From Bradyrhizobium sp. WBOS07 (lineage in GTDB: Bacteria; Pseudomonadota; Alphaproteobacteria; Rhizobiales; Xanthobacteraceae), in assembly GCF_024585165.1 (NCBI RefSeq), contig NZ_CP029008.1, positions 5,475,501 to 5,539,500 of the forward strand: 64,000 bases of DNA, in the 5' to 3' direction. Numbering within the stretch: the first letter of the stretch is position 1; each line of letters begins with the position of its first letter. Below, in pieces: positions 59,400 through 64,000 of this stretch. The notes under the pieces are model-generated. The model searched no databases. It had not been told where the DNA came from and saw only the letters and a list, made by a program, of their open reading frames with translations. A program made the position numbers and the translations under genes.

Positions 59400-60605
59400 A
59401 TGACGCGCGGAGTTCGTTTGTATCTCGTCGGCTCCATCGTCCTTGTTTCGCTAGCGGGTTGCGGACGCGGCTTCTTCCAGGCCGAACGCGAACCGTGGCG
59501 GGCCGAGGCGGAAGCCGCATGCCTGAAATCGGGCGCGGTGAAGGAGGGGCCGGATCTCGTCCGCATCGACCCGATTTCCGGACCCGGCCAGTGTGGCGCC
59601 GAATTTCCACTCAAGGTGGCCGCTATCGGCGAGGCCTCCAGCACCTACGGCTTCGCCGACGAGCCGTTGCGGCCGCCGGGGAGCATCGGCAACCAGCCGC
59701 GCTGGCCCGTGAGGCAGCCGCAATCGAACTATCCGCAGGGCCAGAACTACCCGGCCTCCGCCTATCCGCCGCAGTCGAACTATCCTGAGAGCGCGGTGCG
59801 CCAGCCGTCCGGCTACGGCGCCTCGTCCGGGCCGGTGTCGCTGAACGCACCGGGTGTGGCGGCGCAGGAGGACGAGATCGACCTGCCGCCCGATGGCACC
59901 GATGCCGCAGGTGCGGCGCGCTACATGAATTCGCCGAGCTATCCGGCACGGCCGGCGCCTTACTCGCAGGCGCCCGCGCAGCAACCGCTGCCGCGCCTCG
60001 GCCCTGCGCAAGGCAATTCCGTCGCCGCCGTCGGGCCCGTCGCGATCAAGCCGACGGCGACGCTGGCCTGTCCGATCGTGTCCGAGCTCGACCGCTGGCT
60101 CGCCGACACCGTCCAGCCCTCGGCGATGCGCTGGTTCGGCGTCCGCGTCGCCGAGATCAAGCAGATCTCCGCCTATTCCTGCCGCGGCATGAACGGCAAC
60201 TCGCGGGCCCATATCTCCGAGCACGCTTTCGGCAATGCGCTCGACATCTCCGCCTTCGTGCTCGCCGACGGCCGCCGCGTCACCATCAAGGACGGTTGGC
60301 GCGGCATGCCGGAGGAGCAGGGCTTCCTGCGCGACGTGCAAGCGGGAGCGTGTGCGCATTTCACCACCGTTCTCGCGCCGGGCTCGAACGTCTTTCATTA
60401 CGATCACATCCACGTCGACCTGATGCGCCGCGCCAGCCGCCGCCTGATCTGCCAGCCGGCCGCCGTGTCCGGCGAGGAGGTCGCCGCGCGCTCGCAGTCG
60501 CGCAGCCCCTATGCCAATGCGCGCGATCCCTCCGTCACCGGCTCGCTCGGTGCGCGCAAGAGCACGGCGCGCAAGCGCGAGGATGACGATTACATCGACG
60601 AATAG
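59400..60605 (+). CDS. Extensin-like C-terminal domain lipoprotein
   Basis: This 401-residue protein has an N-terminal lipoprotein signal (LVSLAGCG, with predicted lipidated Cys21). A variable Pro/Gln/Ser-rich region (about 90-210, including PRWPVRQPQSNYPQGQNYPA) precedes an extensin-like domain: SAYSCRGMNGNSRAHISEHA, FGNALDISAFVLADG and VFHYDHIHVDLMRRA. The His/Asp pattern resembles the metal-dependent peptidase fold of D-alanyl-D-alanine carboxypeptidases, so a role in cell-wall metabolism is likely. Start ATG 59400. Confidence 0.88.
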   Translation: MTRGVRLYLVGSIVLVSLAGCGRGFFQAEREPWRAEAEAACLKSGAVKEGPDLVRIDPISGPGQCGAEFPLKVAAIGEASSTYGFADEPLRPPGSIGNQPRWPVRQPQSNYPQGQNYPASAYPPQSNYPESAVRQPSGYGASSGPVSLNAPGVAAQEDEIDLPPDGTDAAGAARYMNSPSYPARPAPYSQAPAQQPLPRLGPAQGNSVAAVGPVAIKPTATLACPIVSELDRWLADTVQPSAMRWFGVRVAEIKQISAYSCRGMNGNSRAHISEHAFGNALDISAFVLADGRRVTIKDGWRGMPEEQGFLRDVQAGACAHFTTVLAPGSNVFHYDHIHVDLMRRASRRLICQPAAVSGEEVAARSQSRSPYANARDPSVTGSLGARKSTARKREDDDYIDE

Positions 60606-60776
60606 GCGCGTCCGCCAGAGCTGAGGCGGCCGTCCGCCCGCTGCGGCTGGTCTGTTCAGCCAGCGCTGTGCCTTCGGCAAAGCACAGCTGACGCGCAAAA
60701 ATTTGCGCGGTGTCGATTTTCGACCAAATCATTGAACTGCAATCGCTATTCGTGTCCGAACGGGCGTGGCCGGCAA

Positions 60777-60794
60777 TTGGCACAGTCGGTGCAA
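60777..60794 (+). promoter_or_regulatory. Possible sigma-54 promoter
   Basis: TTGGCAC-AGTCG-GTGCAA has GG and GC 10 bp apart, as in the TGGCAC-N5-TTGCA consensus; one mismatch (GTGC for TTGC). It lies 56 bp before the M20 peptidase start. The match is by eye and no enhancer site was searched for. Confidence 0.4.
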
Positions 60795-60849
60795 TGAAGG
60801 GCCTGCAACGACGCAGCGCAGCCGGCGCTGTGAGCCAGCGGAACCCGTC

Positions 60850-62148
60850 ATGCAGATGTCTGTCACCCCGCCTTACTCCGATCTCGAGCGGCGCGTGCTG
60901 GCGCGCATCACCGAGGAACGCTGGCTTGACCTTGCATCCGAACTGATCCGCACCGGTCAGCCGCGCTCCGGCAATCCGCTCGATCCCGACCTGCCGCCCG
61001 CCGAGGAGGAGGCGATCTCCATGTTGGTCGCCGGCAAGCTCGAAGCCCTCGGCATGGAGGTTACCAAGCACAGTGCGCAGCCGCACCGGCCCAATGTGCT
61101 CGGCGTGCTCAAAGGGCGCGAGGGCGCGCCATCGTTGATTCTCAACGATCATCTCGACACCTATCCGGTGGTCGAGCCCGAGAAATGGCACATGACGGAT
61201 TACGATCCGTTCAAGGCGACGCGCCATGGCGATCTGCTCTACGCGCGCGGGACCTCCGACACGCGCGGCAATCTCGCCGCCTCACTGCTCGCGGTGCAGG
61301 CCCTGATCGAGGAGGGCGTGAAGTTCGATGGCACCTTGATGTGCTGCTACACCGTCGACGAGGAGCGCAACGGCACCGAGGGCTCGATCTACATGCTCGA
61401 CAAGGTCGGCCTTGCTGCCGACTACGAGATCACGGCCGAGCCGACCGCCTGGGGAGACGTCAGTAAAGACTGGGGCATGAACCTCTCGGTGGCCAATTCC
61501 GGCCATTGCCTGATCGAGGTCACGGTCCAGGGGATCAAGTCGCATATCTGGCGGCCCGACATCAGCGTCAATGCCATCATGGAGGCGGCGAAACTGCTGC
61601 CAGGACTCGCGGAGATGACGTTCACCCACGTGCCGAGCAAGTTCATGGGGCATACGCCGCCCTGCTGCTCGGTGGTGCGTATCCGCGGCGGCCTCCCCGG
61701 CGAGATGCAGTTCTCACCGGATGCCTGCACCATCACGCTTGCAGTGGTCGGCATCGTGCCCGGCATGACGCTTGCCAGCGTGATCTCCGACATCGAGCGG
61801 CTCGGGCAGCAAACATTTGCCGGGATCAACGACGTCAAGGTCGGGGTGCGCCAGGTGCCCGGCTCGCTGTTCGTCAACGCGACCGAGCCCGTGCCGGTTG
61901 AGGAAGAGCCCTGCCGCTCGCTTCGCGCGGTCTATCGGCGCCTGATGGGCAGCGAGCCCGGCGTCAATCGCAAGAACGCCTTCAACGACACCATCCGCTT
62001 CCGCGAAGCCGGCATCAACGCGGTGACGTTCGGTCCGGGCGAGGACGGCTGGGCCGTCGACAACGAGAACATCTCCATCACCAAGTCGGTGATGGCGACG
62101 CGGATCTACGCGCTGACCATCATGCAGATCCTGGGAGTGCGCACATGA
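60850..62148 (+). CDS. M20-family metallopeptidase (ArgE/DapE/CPG2-like)
   Basis: This 432-residue protein has the M20 metal and catalytic blocks: SLILNDHLDTYP (His ligand, catalytic Asp), YARGTSDTRGNLAAS (bridging Asp), CYTVDEERNGTEG (catalytic Glu and Glu ligand) and a dimerisation domain. A final His or Glu ligand is expected near TFGPGEDGWAVDNE. It hydrolyses N-acyl amino acids or small peptides. ATG 60850 is used, with ATG 60856 possible. The next gene starts within its stop codon, so it is the first gene of an operon with the TauC/TauA-like transporter. Confidence 0.88.
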   Translation: MQMSVTPPYSDLERRVLARITEERWLDLASELIRTGQPRSGNPLDPDLPPAEEEAISMLVAGKLEALGMEVTKHSAQPHRPNVLGVLKGREGAPSLILNDHLDTYPVVEPEKWHMTDYDPFKATRHGDLLYARGTSDTRGNLAASLLAVQALIEEGVKFDGTLMCCYTVDEERNGTEGSIYMLDKVGLAADYEITAEPTAWGDVSKDWGMNLSVANSGHCLIEVTVQGIKSHIWRPDISVNAIMEAAKLLPGLAEMTFTHVPSKFMGHTPPCCSVVRIRGGLPGEMQFSPDACTITLAVVGIVPGMTLASVISDIERLGQQTFAGINDVKVGVRQVPGSLFVNATEPVPVEEEPCRSLRAVYRRLMGSEPGVNRKNAFNDTIRFREAGINAVTFGPGEDGWAVDNENISITKSVMATRIYALTIMQILGVRT

Positions 62149-62984
62149 GCGTCGAGGCAAGCCCCATGGCGCTTCCGATCTCCGCCGATCGTACGCGGCG
62201 GGGCAGTTTGCGGCTGCCAACGGTCTCCCGGTCGGTGTTGCTCTCCACGCTTACCGTCGCCGCGCTGCTGGCCGCATGGACCATCGTCACGGAGATGGGC
62301 TGGGCCAACGAGCTGTTCCTGCCGAAGCCACAGGCGGTGTGGGGTGCGTTCGTCAAGACCATGACGAAGGGCTATCAGGGCGCCACGCTGCTTCAGCATC
62401 TCGGCGCCAGCCTCTACCGCATCCTCGTGGCGTTCGCGTTGGCGTGCCTCGTCGGCATTCCACTCGGCGTTCTCATGGGCGTATCGCGCAATGCGCGTGC
62501 GCTGCTGAATCCGCTGATCGAGTTCTATCGCCCGTTGCCGCCGCTCGGGCTCTATACGCTGCTGGTGATGTGGCTCGGCATCGGCGAGAGCTCCAAACTG
62601 TCGTTGCTGTTTCTTGCGGGCCTGCCGGGCATCGTGATCTCGACGATCCAGGCCGTCACCAGTGTCGATCCCGTCTATGTGCGCGCGGCGCAATCCCTCG
62701 GCGCGAGCCGGCGGCATCTGCTGTTTCACGTCTATTTGCCCGCGGCGGGACCATTGATCCTCGCAGGTATGCGTATCTCGCTCGGCTTCACCTACACCGT
62801 CCTCGTCGCCGCCGAGATCGTCGCGGCCTCGGCCGGCATCGGCTGGATGATCTGGGATGCCGCGAAATTCCTGCTGTCCGACGTCGTCATCATGGGCCTG
62901 ATCGTGCTTGGCCTGACCGGGGTCGTGCTCGACCTGATGATGCGCGGAATTGCCAGACTATTGATGCCGTGGGCCCGAACGTAA
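62145..62984 (+). CDS. ABC transporter permease, TauC/SsuC-type
   Basis: This 279-residue inner-membrane permease has six predicted membrane helices and the EAA-type loop VDPVYVRAAQSLGASRRHLLF. The start overlaps the M20 peptidase stop by 4 bp (ATGA). The TauC/SsuC/NrtB-like family imports aliphatic sulfonates, taurine, nitrate or related compounds. A substrate-binding protein follows; no ATPase gene is inside the window. The M20 peptidase suggests that the substrate could be an amide-linked compound hydrolysed after uptake (inference). Confidence 0.88.
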   Translation: MSVEASPMALPISADRTRRGSLRLPTVSRSVLLSTLTVAALLAAWTIVTEMGWANELFLPKPQAVWGAFVKTMTKGYQGATLLQHLGASLYRILVAFALACLVGIPLGVLMGVSRNARALLNPLIEFYRPLPPLGLYTLLVMWLGIGESSKLSLLFLAGLPGIVISTIQAVTSVDPVYVRAAQSLGASRRHLLFHVYLPAAGPLILAGMRISLGFTYTVLVAAEIVAASAGIGWMIWDAAKFLLSDVVIMGLIVLGLTGVVLDLMMRGIARLLMPWART

Positions 62985-63006
62985 TCCTGATCGAGGAGAG
63001 ATCGAC

Positions 63007-64000
63007 ATGATGAAGAGACTTGTTGCCGCGCTCGCACTTGCCACGTTGGCGCTCACGGCCGCCGCGCGGGCCGAGGACAAGCCGGCCAAGGTGACCGTCG
63101 GCTATCTGAATTTGGTGAACGCGCAGCTTGTCACCAAGCATCTCGGCCTGCTCGCCAAGGAGATGCCGGGTGTCGACATCAAATACGTCAAGGTCGGCGG
63201 CGGCGGCGACATGCTGCGCGCGATCGCCGGCAACGACGTCGATTTCGGCGGTCTCGGCAATCCCCCGACGGCGATCGGGGCGACCCGGGCCCTGCCGATC
63301 AAGGGCATCCTTGTGATCAATCTGCTCGACTATGTCGAGGCGATGGTGGTGCGGGCCGACAAGAACATCACGTCGCTCAAGGACCTCAAGGGCAGGACGG
63401 TCGCCGCGCCGTTCGGATCCACCACGCACTACCTGCTGTTGCAGGCATTGAAGGACGAGGGCGTCGATCCCGCCTCGATCAAGATCATCGATCTCGCGCC
63501 TTCGGACATCGCGGCCGCCTGGCTTCGCGGCGATATCGATGCCGCCTGGTTCTGGGAGCCGAACCTCGACAAAGCCGTCAAGAACGGTGGCAAGATCCTG
63601 ATCACCTCGGGGGAGATGACCAAGCGTGGCTATCCGACCTGGGACATCGGCGTCGTCATGAATGCGTTCGCGGAGAAATATCCGTCCTACGTCGACAAGT
63701 TCATCAAGGCCGAATGCGAGGGAATCGATTTCTGGCTGAAGAACCCGGAGAAGACGGCCGAGATCATTGCGGAGGAGCTGTCGCTGCCGCTGCCCGACGC
63801 GACACGGATGATGAAGGGCACCGGCATGGTGCCTTGCAACAAGCAGCTCACCGAGGAATATCTCGGCACAACCGCGAAGAAGGGCAGGTTTGTCGACACG
63901 CTGATTTCCACCGCCGACTTTCTGGTGAAGCAGGAGCGACTGCCGAAACTGCTGCCGCGCGCCGACTTCGAAGCCTTCATCCAGCCGGTCTATCTCGAGA
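63007..64000 (+). CDS. ABC transporter substrate-binding protein, TauA/SsuA-type (partial)
   Basis: The frame is open to the window end; 331 residues are visible. A signal peptide ends near ARA-ED. The mature part has VTVGYLNLVNAQLVTKHLGL, then KVGGGGDMLRAIAGNDVDFG and NPPTAIGATRALPIKGILVI, typical of TauA/SsuA/NrtA-like proteins. FGSTTHYLLLQALKDEGVDP and APSDIAAAWLRGDIDAAWFW are the usual ligand-domain segments. GAGGAGAGATCGAC precedes ATG 63007. It completes the permease/binding-protein pair; the ATPase is probably downstream, outside the window. Confidence 0.9.
   Translation, partial: MMKRLVAALALATLALTAAARAEDKPAKVTVGYLNLVNAQLVTKHLGLLAKEMPGVDIKYVKVGGGGDMLRAIAGNDVDFGGLGNPPTAIGATRALPIKGILVINLLDYVEAMVVRADKNITSLKDLKGRTVAAPFGSTTHYLLLQALKDEGVDPASIKIIDLAPSDIAAAWLRGDIDAAWFWEPNLDKAVKNGGKILITSGEMTKRGYPTWDIGVVMNAFAEKYPSYVDKFIKAECEGIDFWLKNPEKTAEIIAEELSLPLPDATRMMKGTGMVPCNKQLTEEYLGTTAKKGRFVDTLISTADFLVKQERLPKLLPRADFEAFIQPVYLE

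Overview
The window is high-GC alphaproteobacterial DNA that most likely comes from Bradyrhizobium or a close relative. Four things point there: a bacterioferritin gene with an Irr-type iron control element, a thiamine operon behind a TPP riboswitch, phosphatidylethanolamine methylation and decarboxylation genes, and a dense set of dispersed palindromic intergenic repeats. It reads as ordinary chromosome. No rRNA, tRNA, CRISPR array, transposase or phage structural gene was seen.

Layout. 0-6 kb holds sugar-acid or lactone catabolism candidates: an enolase-superfamily dehydratase, an AraC regulator, an SMP-30 lactonase, a GNAT acetyltransferase and a GMC oxidoreductase. 6-7 kb is gene-free and carries repeats plus a strongly structured unidentified element. 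7-11 kb has a MoxR ATPase, a GlsB/YeaQ membrane protein, a VWA/CoxE-like protein and two rhodaneses. 11-19 kb is mostly cell envelope and housekeeping: an L,D-transpeptidase, a 2-hydroxyacid dehydrogenase, EttA, an MltB-type transglycosylase and small glycine-zipper proteins. 19-20.4 kb is iron storage (bfd, bfr). 20.5-29.4 kb mixes small exported proteins, hydrolases, a collagen-like protein, a lone Fis-type regulator, an SDR, a J-domain-like protein, RidA, a frameshifted small gene and a Mug-type DNA glycosylase.

From about 29.35 to 31.99 kb the base and codon usage drops sharply in GC. This short island carries a class III nucleotide-cyclase-like protein, a small HTH protein, a phage-type NPPF methyltransferase and an unknown protein placed 9 bp behind thiC. 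It is the best candidate for a novel system, though no effector gene is visible. From 31.99 to 36.98 kb runs the thiamine operon thiO-thiS-thiG-thiE-thiC (minus strand), headed by a TPP riboswitch whose 3' end contains the thiO ribosome binding site; two palindromic repeats sit inside the operon.

37-43.6 kb contains an SLT transglycosylase, a PRC-barrel protein and a four-gene polyamine-type ABC importer. 44-49.8 kb has a DUF4403 protein, a beta-propeller protein, a two-HTH regulator divergent from a DUF899 gene, a GIY-YIG protein and a cytochrome c. 49.9-57 kb has a second L,D-transpeptidase and a lipid-related group (GT4 glycosyltransferase, PmtA-like methyltransferase, an Mpo1-like membrane protein, an extended class III aminotransferase, phosphatidylserine decarboxylase, Nudix hydrolase). 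57-60.6 kb has a divergent pair of DUF2147-like paralogues, a 27-residue membrane peptide and an extensin-like lipoprotein. 60.8-64 kb is an M20 peptidase followed by a TauC/TauA-type ABC transporter that runs off the end, behind a possible sigma-54 promoter.

All assignments come from reading the sequence and from knowledge of protein families; no database search was run.
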